Source: Prevotellaceae bacterium UBA1720 (GTDB taxonomy: Bacteria; Bacteroidota; Bacteroidia; Bacteroidales; Bacteroidaceae). From it: 34,529 nucleotides of DNA. The stretch is taken from the NCBI GenBank assembly GCA_002317475.1, contig DCIS01000177.1, positions 1-34,529 on the forward strand, written 5' to 3'. The translations under genes and the position numbers were made by a program. Positions 22,321 to 30,061 of the stretch are shown in pieces (positions within the stretch are counted from its first letter, which is position 1; each line of letters opens with the position of its first letter). Under the pieces are notes generated by a model. That model was given only the letters and a program-made list of their open reading frames with translations. It ran no database searches and had not been told where the DNA came from.

Positions 22321-25300
22321 ATGGAAAATTTCGTCCACCTTCATGTCCATACCCAATACTCTCTGCTTGACGGACAGTCTGCCATCCCCAAATTGGTGGA
22401 TAAAGCCATCAAGAATGGCATGCGAGGCATGGCCATCACCGACCATGGCAATATGTTTGGCGTGAAAGACCTGTTCGACTATTGCAACTCCGTGAACAAG
22501 GGCCGAAAAAAGGAAGGATTGGAACCATTCAAACCCATTTTCGGTTGTGAGGTGTATGTGGCACGACGCCGAAAGGAGGATATGGATAGCAACATGGGTG
22601 ACCGTGGTGGTCACCACCTCATCCTGCTGGCCAAGAACTTCCATGGCTATCAGAACCTTATCAAATTGGTTTCCAGGGCTTGGGTGGATGGATTCTATGG
22701 CCGTCCCCGAACAGACCATGCCGATCTGGAACTGTTTCATGAGGACCTGATCTGCTGCTCGGCCTGCATCGCTGGTGAGGTGCCATCAAAGGTGTTGAAC
22801 AAGGACCTGCAGGGAGCACGTGAGAGTGCGGCATGGTTCAAACGCGTCTTTGGTGACGACTACTACCTGGAGTTGCAACGCCATGAGGTGAAGAACCCTA
22901 ACCTGCGTGCCAATCGTGAAACATATCCTCTGCAGCAAACTGCCAATGCGGAGCTGATAAAGATAGCCAAGGAACTGGATATCAAATTGGTATGTACGAA
23001 CGACGCCCACTTTGTGGACGAGGAGAATGCCGAGGCTCATGATCATCTGCTGTGTCTCTCTACGGGAAAGGACCTGGACGATCCAAGCCGTATGCTTTAC
23101 AGCAAGCAGGAATGGTTCAAGACGCAGGAGGAGATGAACGAGGTGTTCGGTGATATCCCCGAGGCATTGAGCAATACGCTGGAAGTGCTGGACAAGGTGG
23201 AGACCTACAACATCGAGAGCGATCCTATCATGCCCTTCTTCCCCATACCCGAGGCATTCGGCACGGAGGAGCAGTGGAGGCAGACCTTCTCAGAGGATGA
23301 TCTGTTCCAAGAGTTTACCAGCGATGAGAATGGTGAAAATCCCCTTCCTCAGGAAGAGGGGCTCTCAAAGATCAATAAATTAGGTGGTTACGACAAACTG
23401 TACCGCATCAAGTTTGAGGCAGACTATCTGGGTAAACTGGGTTATGAGGGTGCCTCAAGACTATATGGAAACGGCTACGAGGAGATACCTTACGGAAAGG
23501 CCTTGCAACCCAAAGAACTGTCTGTCTGGGCACAAGAGCATGGTATCAGCAAGGAGGTGGATGATCGCATTCGCTTTGAATTGCACATCATGAAGACGAT
23601 GGGTTTCCCAGGCTATTTCCTCATCGTACAGGACTTCATCAATTCTGCACGCAAGGAACTGGATGTCTGGGTAGGTCCAGGACGTGGTTCTGCTGCAGGT
23701 TCGGTAGTGGCATACTGCCTGGGTATCACGAAGTTGGATCCAATGAAGTACGACTTGCTGTTTGAACGTTTCCTCAACCCTGACCGTATCTCTCTTCCAG
23801 ATATTGATACCGACTTTGACGATGATGGACGAGGCAAGGTGCTAAACTGGGTTATGGATAAGTATGGGCACGAGAATTGCGCGCATATCATCACCTATTC
23901 TACTATGGCCACGAAGAATGCCATCAAGGATGTGGCTCGCGTAGAGAAACTACCTCTGGATCGTTCGAATGCTCTCTGTAAGGCCATACCAGACCGTCTT
24001 CCAGATGGACTGAAGATGAATCTAAACAACGCCATCAAGTGTACACCGGAACTGCAGCAGGCAGAGGCATCTGCTGACCCTCGCGAATCCAACACCATCA
24101 AGTATGCCCGTATGTTGGAGGGTAACATTCGTGGAACGGGTATCCACGCCTGTGGTTTCATCATCTGTCGTGACCCGATTTCTGCGCATGTACCTGTGTC
24201 GACAGCTGATGACCCCGATTTCCCTGGCAAGAAAACGGCGGTGACGCAGTATGACGGACACGTCATCGAGAGTACGGGTCTGATCAAGATGGACTTCCTC
24301 GGACTGAAGACTCTCTCGGAGATGAAGGAGGCATGTCGTGTGGTAAAGGAGGCTCATGGCGTGGACATTGATTTGGACAAATTACCCATCGATGATGAAC
24401 TGACCTACAAACTGTATCAAGAGGGAAGGACCGTAGGTACGTTCCAGTTTGAGTCTGCTGGTATGCAGAAGTACCTGAAGGAACTGCATCCTACTGTTTT
24501 TGAGGATCTTATCGCGATGAATGCCTTGTACCGTCCAGGTCCAATGGACTATATTCCTTCGTTTATTGCCCGTAAGAACGGTCGTGAGGAGATCAAGTAC
24601 GACATCCCTATCATGGAGAAGTACCTGAAGGATACCTACGGCATCACAGTATATCAGGAGCAGGTGATGTTGCTCTCTCGTCTGCTGGCCAACTTCACCC
24701 GTGGTGAAAGTGACGCTTTGCGTAAGGCCATGGGTAAGAAGAAGAAGGACATCGTAGACAAGATGAAACCTAAGTTCATCGATGGAGGTAAGAGCAACGG
24801 TCACGATCCCAAGGTCCTGGAGAAGATTTGGGCAGACTGGGAGAAGTTTGCTTCGTATGCCTTCAACAAGTCGCATGCGGCATGCTATTCGTGGGTGGCT
24901 TATCAGACGGCTTACTTAAAGGCACACTATCCAGCTGAGTTTATGGCTGCACTGCTGACACGACGCAAATCGGACATCAAGGAAATCACGAAGTTGCTGG
25001 ATGAATGTCACGCCATGCAGATTGAGGTGCTGGGTCCTGATGTGAATGAGTCGCATACGGACTTCGGTGTGAATGCCAAGCAGCAGATTCGTTTTGGACT
25101 GATGGCCATCAAGGGACTGGGTGAGGCAGCAGCACAAAATATCGTTAGCGAGAGGGAGAAGAATGGTCCCTATAAAAGTATTTTCGACTTTGCACAACGC
25201 ATATCCATAAGTGCAGTAAAACGTAGTGGACTGGAATGTCTGGCACTAAGCGGAGCTTTCGACTGTTTCAGCAACGAGATACATCGTGAACAGTTTGTGG

Positions 25301-26094
25301 CCTTCACGCCCAAGGGCGAGGCTTTCCTGGACGTGCTTACTCGTTACAGCAATCAATATCAGTTGGCACAACAGGAGGCACAGTATTCACTCTTTGGTAT
25401 GGATGCTGTGGATGTTAATACGCCGCAGATTCCTCAGGCTGAACCCTGGAGCAGCCTGGAACGTCTGAACAAAGAGCGCGACCTCGTGGGCATCTACCTA
25501 TCTGCCCATCCATTGGATGAATTCAGCGTCATCCTGCAGAAAATCTGTAACCTGAAGGCTGAGAATCTGGTAGATGTGACTCCCTTTGCCAATCAAGAAG
25601 TGAAGTTGGGTGGCATCGTTACAGGTGTGCGTCAGGGATACACCAAAAAGGGCAACCCCTATGGTATAGTCACCATTGAGGATTATTCTGGTTCGGGTGA
25701 GATAGCCTTGTTTGCAGAGGATTGGACAGCATGGCGCAACTTCATGGAGGTTGGCAATACGCTCTACATCACTGGTACGGTGCAGCCTAAGCGATACAAT
25801 CAGGAACAGTTTGAACTGAAGATAGCACAGATAAAACTGCTGCCTAAGGTTAAGGATGATCTGATAGAGGGACTGAGCATCACACTGCATGTGGACAGGT
25901 TGAATGATGCCATCGTACAGACACTCAATGAGTTGGTGGACAATAACCCCGGAACGGCATCCCTTACCTTCCATCTCATTGACAATGAGGATCGCACGCA
26001 ACTGACTATGAAGTCGGCCAAACGTGTCAGCGTGTCTCGCCCTCTGGTTGACTTCATTGAGATGCAGGAAGCGTTGACCTATGATGTGTTCTAA
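22321..26094 (+). CDS. dnaE: DNA polymerase III subunit alpha
   Basis: Replicative polymerase catalytic subunit, 1257 residues, somewhat longer than the E. coli protein. Domains in order: PHP domain starting HLHVHTQYSLLDG with further metal-type histidines in ITDHGNMFG and CTNDAHF; polymerase palm with GPGRGSAAGS and the catalytic PDIDTDFDDDGR at about 492-503; fingers with YRPGPMDYIP, YGITVYQEQVM and the FNKSHAACYSWVAYQTAYLKAHYP segment; helix-hairpin-helix around FGLMAIKGLGEAAA; and a C-terminal OB domain (VTPFANQEVKLGGIVTGV and onward). The ATG at 22321 is the natural start. Divergent from psd. A MITE-like element follows the stop codon before trxA. Confidence 0.98.
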   Translation: MENFVHLHVHTQYSLLDGQSAIPKLVDKAIKNGMRGMAITDHGNMFGVKDLFDYCNSVNKGRKKEGLEPFKPIFGCEVYVARRRKEDMDSNMGDRGGHHLILLAKNFHGYQNLIKLVSRAWVDGFYGRPRTDHADLELFHEDLICCSACIAGEVPSKVLNKDLQGARESAAWFKRVFGDDYYLELQRHEVKNPNLRANRETYPLQQTANAELIKIAKELDIKLVCTNDAHFVDEENAEAHDHLLCLSTGKDLDDPSRMLYSKQEWFKTQEEMNEVFGDIPEALSNTLEVLDKVETYNIESDPIMPFFPIPEAFGTEEQWRQTFSEDDLFQEFTSDENGENPLPQEEGLSKINKLGGYDKLYRIKFEADYLGKLGYEGASRLYGNGYEEIPYGKALQPKELSVWAQEHGISKEVDDRIRFELHIMKTMGFPGYFLIVQDFINSARKELDVWVGPGRGSAAGSVVAYCLGITKLDPMKYDLLFERFLNPDRISLPDIDTDFDDDGRGKVLNWVMDKYGHENCAHIITYSTMATKNAIKDVARVEKLPLDRSNALCKAIPDRLPDGLKMNLNNAIKCTPELQQAEASADPRESNTIKYARMLEGNIRGTGIHACGFIICRDPISAHVPVSTADDPDFPGKKTAVTQYDGHVIESTGLIKMDFLGLKTLSEMKEACRVVKEAHGVDIDLDKLPIDDELTYKLYQEGRTVGTFQFESAGMQKYLKELHPTVFEDLIAMNALYRPGPMDYIPSFIARKNGREEIKYDIPIMEKYLKDTYGITVYQEQVMLLSRLLANFTRGESDALRKAMGKKKKDIVDKMKPKFIDGGKSNGHDPKVLEKIWADWEKFASYAFNKSHAACYSWVAYQTAYLKAHYPAEFMAALLTRRKSDIKEITKLLDECHAMQIEVLGPDVNESHTDFGVNAKQQIRFGLMAIKGLGEAAAQNIVSEREKNGPYKSIFDFAQRISISAVKRSGLECLALSGAFDCFSNEIHREQFVAFTPKGEAFLDVLTRYSNQYQLAQQEAQYSLFGMDAVDVNTPQIPQAEPWSSLERLNKERDLVGIYLSAHPLDEFSVILQKICNLKAENLVDVTPFANQEVKLGGIVTGVRQGYTKKGNPYGIVTIEDYSGSGEIALFAEDWTAWRNFMEVGNTLYITGTVQPKRYNQEQFELKIAQIKLLPKVKDDLIEGLSITLHVDRLNDAIVQTLNELVDNNPGTASLTFHLIDNEDRTQLTMKSAKRVSVSRPLVDFIEMQEALTYDVF

Positions 26095-26149
26095 ATGGGT
26101 GAACGCGACAAGAACAAAAGCTAAATGCAGAACAACGCAAATTGAACAA

Positions 26150-26336
26150 TAAGTAAGTGATCAAAATTATTTTTATAATATATGTGCTTTATTCTGATGC
26201 AGATTTCAATCTCGTTTGAAGAAATGATGTGGACATCATGACTGAAAATGAGGTAGAAAGATGCGCAGAAGAGAGTGCGGATATTATAGAAAGTCACTTT
26301 CTAAGTATTGTATAAATAAATTTGATCACTTACTTA
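26150..26336. mobile_element. MITE-like element, 187 bp
   Basis: Perfect 16-bp terminal inverted repeats TAAGTAAGTGATCAAA (26150-26165) and TTTGATCACTTACTTA (26321-26336), with similarity continuing inward for about 30 bases. The ends begin and finish with TA, which could be a TA target duplication as used by IS630/mariner-type transposases. The interior holds two more perfect palindromes, ATGATGT-GG-ACATCAT (26224-26239) and TAGAAAGT-C-ACTTTCTA (26287-26303), and a 25-codon ORF (26238-26315) of doubtful reality. No transposase is present, so it would be non-autonomous. The right repeat contains TAAATTTG, a -7-like box facing trxA. Confidence 0.6.
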
Positions 26337-26366
26337 ATTATTAACCAATCATAAAGGAATAGAATT

Positions 26367-26681
26367 ATGGCACAAGCAATTACTGATGCTAACTACGAGG
26401 AATTGGCTGCTCAGGGCAAGCCTATGGTACTGGATTTCTGGGCTACATGGTGTGGTCCTTGCAAGAAGATTGGCCCCATCGTTGAGGCGCTAGCTGCTGA
26501 CTATGCAGAGCAGGCCATCATCGGTAAGGTAGATATTGAGGAAAGCGAGGATCTGGCTGCAAAATTCGGCATTCGCAACATCCCTACAGTACTTTACATT
26601 AAGAATGGCGAGGTAGTGGACAAGCAAGTAGGTGCTGCACCTCGCGCTACCCTTGAGGATAAGTTAAAGGCTATCCTGTAA
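26367..26681 (+). CDS. trxA: thioredoxin
   Basis: Small cytoplasmic disulfide reductase, 104 residues, the normal length. Active site WCGPCK at 28-33, preceded by VLDFWAT; later the conserved IRNIPTVLYIKNGE with the cis-proline, and GAAPRATLEDKL. The start ATG at 26367 lies 30 bases after the MITE-like element, which may have placed or displaced its promoter. It is followed by a conserved small acidic protein gene (33 bases) and tsaE, and probably shares their transcript. Confidence 0.96.
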   Translation: MAQAITDANYEELAAQGKPMVLDFWATWCGPCKKIGPIVEALAADYAEQAIIGKVDIEESEDLAAKFGIRNIPTVLYIKNGEVVDKQVGAAPRATLEDKLKAIL

Positions 26682-26714
26682 ATACGGTATTTATCGAACC
26701 TACCATAAAAGAAT

Positions 26715-27029
26715 ATGGAAAAGAACGTATTAGGTGAACTGATGGCACTTGCCGAGTTTGATCCTGAAGAATTGAAGTACATCCGTGAACACATCAGCCC
26801 CGAGTTGAACGAGAAGTATGATGATGATAATCTGCAATACATCGTTGATCTGCTTTTTGAATACCTCGAGCAGCATGAGGATGACGAGGACGAGGAGATT
26901 ATCCTTGATGATGTGGCACAGTTTGTGGTGGCTCAGGCTAATAAGGAGAAGATGGGCCCATATGATCCTGATGAGGTTGCGGAGATTCTGGATGCAGATT
27001 TCGACTTCATGGAGATAACGGAGGACTAA
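26715..27029 (+). CDS. conserved acidic hypothetical protein
   Basis: A 104-residue, very acidic protein (stretches EQHEDDEDEE and DAD near the end), with no signal peptide, membrane helix or cysteine. Predicted largely helical, e.g. EELKYIREHISPELNEKY and VDLLFEYLEQH. I do not recognise a named family. It sits between trxA and tsaE with only 3 bases to the tsaE start, so it is translationally close to tsaE and may be a partner of it or a regulator; that is inference from position. Confidence 0.75.
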   Translation: MEKNVLGELMALAEFDPEELKYIREHISPELNEKYDDDNLQYIVDLLFEYLEQHEDDEDEEIILDDVAQFVVAQANKEKMGPYDPDEVAEILDADFDFMEITED

Positions 27030-27032
27030 GAG

Positions 27033-27446
27033 ATGACCGAATTACGGATTGACAACTTGGCGGACATTCGAAAGATAGCCCGTCAGTTTATTGATGCAAT
27101 GGATGGACACACCATCTTTGCTCTGTATGGCAAAATGGGTGTGGGTAAGACTACTTTTACTAAGGCACTCTGCGAGGAACTGGGTGTGCAGGATGTCATC
27201 AACTCTCCTACTTTCGCCATCGTCAATGAGTACGAGGCTGGGAATGGAGACCCTGTCTATCATTTTGATTTCTACCGTATCAAACGCCTTGCTGAGGCAT
27301 ACGATATCGGTTTTGAGGAATACTTGGACAGTGGTTATCTATGTCTCATTGAGTGGCCCGAACTGATAGAGGAACTGCTGCCCGACGAGACGGTGCGTGT
27401 CACTATTGAGGAGCAAGAAGATGGTTCCAGAGTAATCAAGTTTTAG
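27033..27446 (+). CDS. tsaE: tRNA threonylcarbamoyladenosine biosynthesis ATPase TsaE
   Basis: ATPase partner of TsaB-TsaD in making the t6A37 base of ANN-decoding tRNAs; essential in most bacteria. 137 residues. Walker A motif GKMGVGKTT at 33-41, then SPTFAIVNEYE with the conserved Thr, HFDFYRI, and LIEWPEL containing the family W. The ATG at 27033 is 3 bases after the preceding stop. A terminator lies 50 bases after the stop codon. TsaB and TsaD are not in this window. Confidence 0.95.
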   Translation: MTELRIDNLADIRKIARQFIDAMDGHTIFALYGKMGVGKTTFTKALCEELGVQDVINSPTFAIVNEYEAGNGDPVYHFDFYRIKRLAEAYDIGFEEYLDSGYLCLIEWPELIEELLPDETVRVTIEEQEDGSRVIKF

Positions 27447-27456
27447 TACTTTTACG

Positions 27457-27474
27457 TCGTGTTTCACAACACGA
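27457..27474 (+). other. small hairpin after tsaE
   Basis: TCGTGTT-TCAC-AACACGA, a perfect 7-bp stem 10 bases after the tsaE stop; no T-run follows. Possibly protects the mRNA 3' end or helps termination with the next hairpin. Confidence 0.4.
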
Positions 27475-27496
27475 ATAACACATTATTAAATGCGAA

Positions 27497-27543
27497 ACGG
27501 TGCCCGTCAGTCAAAACTGTGAGGCACCGTTTTCTGTGCATGA
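27497..27543 (+). terminator. intrinsic terminator of the dnaE/trxA-tsaE direction
   Basis: ACGGTGCC (27497-27504) pairs with GGCACCGT (27533-27540), with a nested CAGT/ACTG stem, and is followed by TTTCTG. The A-rich left flank gives weaker T's for the opposite direction, so it may also serve pyrH. Confidence 0.75.
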
Positions 27544-27583
27544 TTTAAAAGTTATTGGCTTTTCCCTTTGAACCTTTCAACCA

Positions 27584-28294
27584 TCAATTATGTACGAGGG
27601 TGCCAATATCCTCGCCGTCCATCACCTTCTTCAGGTTGCCGACAATATCCATGTTGAAGACATAGATAGGCAAATTGTTCTGCATACACATAGCTGTAGC
27701 CGTGATATCCATCACCTTCAAACCGCGAGAGATGACCTCGTCATAGGTGATGTCATGAAACTTGGTAGCAGTGGGATCCTTCTCTGGGTCAGCGGTATAG
27801 ATACCATCCACACGGGTACCCTTGAGCATCACATCTGCCTCAATCTCTATACCTCGAAGGCTGCTTCCGGTGTCTGTGGTGAAGTAGGGTGAACCTGTAC
27901 CTGCGCTCATTATCACAACCTCGCCATTCTGCATAGCCTCAATAGCCTTCCACTTGTTGTAGAATTCACCAATAGGTTCCATGCGTATTGCTGTCAGTAC
28001 GCGGTTCTTGGCACCAATGGCACCCAGAGCGCTGCTCAGGGCCAGTGAGTTGATTACTGTTGCACACATACCCATTTGGTCACCTTTCACTCGGTCAAAA
28101 CCTTTACCGGCACCTGTCAATCCACGGAAGATATTACCGCCGCCAATGACGATACCAATTTGTACGCCCATATCCTGCACTTCCTTGATTTGCTGTGCAT
28201 ATTCGTTAAGGCGTTTCACATCAATGCCATAACCCTGTTCGCCCATTAGGCTCTCACCGCTGAGTTTCAGCAGTATTCTTTTAAACTTTGCCAT
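27584..28294 (-). CDS. pyrH: UMP kinase
   Basis: Phosphorylates UMP to UDP in pyrimidine nucleotide synthesis; a hexameric amino-acid-kinase-fold enzyme allosterically controlled by UTP and GTP. 236 residues, normal length. Motifs: LLKLSGESLMG at the N-terminus with the phosphate-binding Lys, IGIVIGGGNIFRG, DQMGMCATVINSLAL, SAGTGSPYFTTDT, and the C-terminal GTLV. The ATG at 28294 is the usual start. Downstream of birA but separated by a strong hairpin; a weak TATTTTTAC box (28333-28325) may be its own promoter. Confidence 0.96.
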   Translation of the reverse strand: MAKFKRILLKLSGESLMGEQGYGIDVKRLNEYAQQIKEVQDMGVQIGIVIGGGNIFRGLTGAGKGFDRVKGDQMGMCATVINSLALSSALGAIGAKNRVLTAIRMEPIGEFYNKWKAIEAMQNGEVVIMSAGTGSPYFTTDTGSSLRGIEIEADVMLKGTRVDGIYTADPEKDPTATKFHDITYDEVISRGLKVMDITATAMCMQNNLPIYVFNMDIVGNLKKVMDGEDIGTLVHN

Positions 28295-28324
28295 TTTTTA
28301 TTATGTTTTAATGTTCTTCTCTTT

Positions 28325-28333
28325 GTAAAAATA
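28325..28333 (-). promoter_or_regulatory. possible promoter -7 box for pyrH
   Basis: TATTTTTAC on the minus strand, 30 bases from the ATG; resembles the dnaE box TATCTTTAC. No -33 element seen. Confidence 0.3.
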
Positions 28334-28352
28334 ATCATGAATAAAGGGAAAA

Positions 28353-28381
28353 TGAATAATGGGGTCTGACCCCTTTATTCA
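28353..28381 (-). terminator. terminator of birA with a GGGGTC palindrome
   Basis: TGAATAATGGGGTC and GACCCCTTTATTCA form a 14-bp stem with one mismatch around a single central base. The birA stop codon (TAA, 28377-28375) is in the stem, and on the minus strand T-rich sequence follows. Confidence 0.65.
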
Positions 28382-29121
28382 CTTTTTATCACTTGCTCCA
28401 CTTCTTTGAAGGCATAGCGTCGCTCATGACCTTCTTGATCTTTGAGGATGAGATGGCCAGAGGGGGCTACTCCAACTATTGTGGCGAGGAAAGGACCTTG
28501 CTCATCGCGATAAGGATGGTAACCCTCACGATGATAAAGCGCGGACATGTACCTCTGATGTAGTGTATCAAAGTCTCCCTGTAATAGAATCTCCAGATTT
28601 TGCGCAAATTGTTCCTTTATCTTGTCCATCACTAAAGCGCGGTCATAGGTTTTACCCGTGATGAGGCTCAAGGAGATTGGATTGGGAGCATCGCTGAGAA
28701 ATACTTGTTGGTTGATATTCACCCCCACACCGATAATGCCCTCCATGATTTGCTTGCCTGTGAGGGATGTCTCAATAAGGATGCCGGCTATCTTCTTGTC
28801 GTGCCAATAGATATCATTGGGCCATTTTACCTCAATATCCGTGGTGAAAGCCATCAAGGCATCACGTATGGCTAAGGCACAGGCCTCAGAGAGGGTGAAG
28901 ACATGACTGACTGGCATTTTTGGATACACGAGCAGACTGAATATCAGATTCTTGCCCTGCTCTGATTCCCATGAATTGCCTCGTTGTCCTCGTCCAGAGG
29001 ACTGATGCTCTGCCGTAACTAATGTAATGGCTTTTTCATCTGCAGATTGATAGCCATGCAGGAAGTTGTTGGTAGAGTCAACCTCATCAAGTACTATTGT
29101 ATGATAGGAGAAGATGCTCAC
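28375..29121 (-). CDS. birA: biotin-[acetyl-CoA-carboxylase] ligase
   Basis: Attaches biotin to the carboxyl-carrier lysine of biotin enzymes through biotinyl-AMP. Motifs: VDSTNNFL, EHQSSGRGQRGNSWES (the nucleotide/biotin loop), KWPNDIYWHDKKIAGILIE, and GVGVNINQ. There is no N-terminal DNA-binding helix-turn-helix, so it is the monofunctional class and does not repress transcription. The reading frame is open far upstream across the tadA promoter, but the TAATTTTGC box at 29156-29148 means the transcript begins near 29141; the first in-frame start codon after it is the GTG at 29121, giving 248 residues, the normal length. Divergent from tadA. Confidence 0.9.
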   Translation of the reverse strand: MSIFSYHTIVLDEVDSTNNFLHGYQSADEKAITLVTAEHQSSGRGQRGNSWESEQGKNLIFSLLVYPKMPVSHVFTLSEACALAIRDALMAFTTDIEVKWPNDIYWHDKKIAGILIETSLTGKQIMEGIIGVGVNINQQVFLSDAPNPISLSLITGKTYDRALVMDKIKEQFAQNLEILLQGDFDTLHQRYMSALYHREGYHPYRDEQGPFLATIVGVAPSGHLILKDQEGHERRYAFKEVEQVIKSE

Positions 29122-29145
29122 TTGCTTAAAATTAGTATTGCCACA

Positions 29146-29177
29146 TTGCAAAATTAAGAAAAAAAAGTTAACTTTGC
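29146..29177 (+). promoter_or_regulatory. promoter of tadA
   Basis: TTG (29146-29148), 20 bases, TAACTTTGC (29169-29177), 22 bases before the ATG. It overlaps the birA promoter box on the other strand. Confidence 0.75.
29148..29156 (-). promoter_or_regulatory. promoter -7 box for birA
   Basis: TAATTTTGC on the minus strand; it shares bases with the -33 TTG of the divergent tadA promoter. No clear -33 element of its own. Confidence 0.6.
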
Positions 29178-29198
29178 CCATGAAAATAGAAAAAAGAT

Positions 29199-29633
29199 AT
29201 GGCAGACGATAATTTCTACATGCGAAAAGCTTTGGAAGAGGCTCGCAGGGCATTTGATGAGGGGGAGATTCCTGTTGGAGCTGTTGTTGTATGTCGCGGC
29301 ACAATCATTGCTAAAGCCCACAATTTGACGGAGCGACTCATTGATGTTACTGCTCATGCTGAGATGCAAGCTATCACGGCTGCTGCCTCTGAACTGGGAG
29401 GAAAATACCTCAATGAGTGCACCCTGTATGTGACAGTGGAACCGTGTATCATGTGTGCAGGTGCTCTTGGATGGTCTCAGCTAGGGCGATTGGTTTTTGG
29501 TGCATCAGACGAGAAACGTGGTTACCAATGCTTTGCCCCTCAGGCACTCCATCCTCGTACTGAGGTGGTGCAAGGGGTGATGGAAGAGGAGTGCACCCAG
29601 TTGATGAAGGATTTCTTTAAGGAAAGAAGATAG
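29199..29633 (+). CDS. tadA: tRNA adenosine(34) deaminase
   Basis: Deaminates A34 of tRNA-Arg(ACG) to inosine so that it reads CGU, CGC and CGA; zinc enzyme, essential in most bacteria. 144 residues. Zinc and catalytic motifs: HAE at 53-55 and PCIMC at 82-86; also NLTERLIDVTAHAEM and FGASDEKRGY. The ATG at 29199 opens the usual MRKALEEARRAFDEGEIPVG segment. A perfect hairpin follows 45 bases after the stop. Confidence 0.95.
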   Translation: MADDNFYMRKALEEARRAFDEGEIPVGAVVVCRGTIIAKAHNLTERLIDVTAHAEMQAITAAASELGGKYLNECTLYVTVEPCIMCAGALGWSQLGRLVFGASDEKRGYQCFAPQALHPRTEVVQGVMEEECTQLMKDFFKERR

Positions 29634-29678
29634 ATTGAAGATAATCAAATAAGGAGGAGAAATATTGAAAAGCATAAG

Positions 29679-29718
29679 AAAAATCCAGCACTTCATGTAG
29701 ATGAGATGCTGGATTTTT
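29679..29718. terminator. bidirectional terminator between tadA and the PG0541-family gene
   Basis: AAAAATCCAGCA (29679-29690) and TGCTGGATTTTT (29707-29718) form a perfect 12-bp stem with T's on the 3' side in both directions. Confidence 0.85.
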
Positions 29719-29746
29719 CAATATCAGTATAGTATGTAAAAAACTA

Positions 29747-30040
29747 TCAGATAGTCTGCTCGATATTCCATACAAAGGCACGAAGACCGAGGAGAGGATT
29801 GTCAATATCAAGTTTGCGAAGGCGGTCCAAGAGAGGCTGTACCTTCTCGTCCTCGCAGACTGTCAGGATGCCACAGTTCATGGCAGGCCAAGCATGTGTT
29901 CCGAGATGGGGTTCACCAGTCTTGGTTCCACGACCTCCAATTTCGGGAAGCAAGGTGTAACCATGGCAGAGAGAAGCGTCAAGTGCTTCAATAACTCCTT
30001 CTTTATGTGCCTGGTCAAAGGATATGAATACGGTTTTCAT
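29747..30040 (-). CDS. PG0541-family transporter-associated protein
   Basis: A 97-residue soluble protein resembling the small PII-like proteins encoded next to RND pumps in Bacteroidetes (PG0541 in Porphyromonas gingivalis) and the DUF3240 proteins beside CzcA-type pumps. Conserved features are FISFDQAHKEGV at the start, a central GGRGTK...GEPHLGTHAWPAMN segment, and the end GLRAFVWNIEQTI; predicted ferredoxin-like alpha/beta fold. It follows the RND gene by 21 bases and is surely cotranscribed. It may bind a ligand and gate or regulate the pump, by analogy with PII proteins, but no activity is known. Confidence 0.8.
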   Translation of the reverse strand: MKTVFISFDQAHKEGVIEALDASLCHGYTLLPEIGGRGTKTGEPHLGTHAWPAMNCGILTVCEDEKVQPLLDRLRKLDIDNPLLGLRAFVWNIEQTI

Positions 30041-30061
30041 AATGTTGCTTTTTTTGTGTTA

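Noticed and set aside
23337..23370. Palindrome CCCCTTCCT..AGGAAGAGGGG within dnaE, like those near rnhB.
   Set aside because: The protein there has the same length as I expect for Bacteroidetes DnaE (between DENG and KLGGYDKL), so I see no evidence of insertion; the likeness may be chance.
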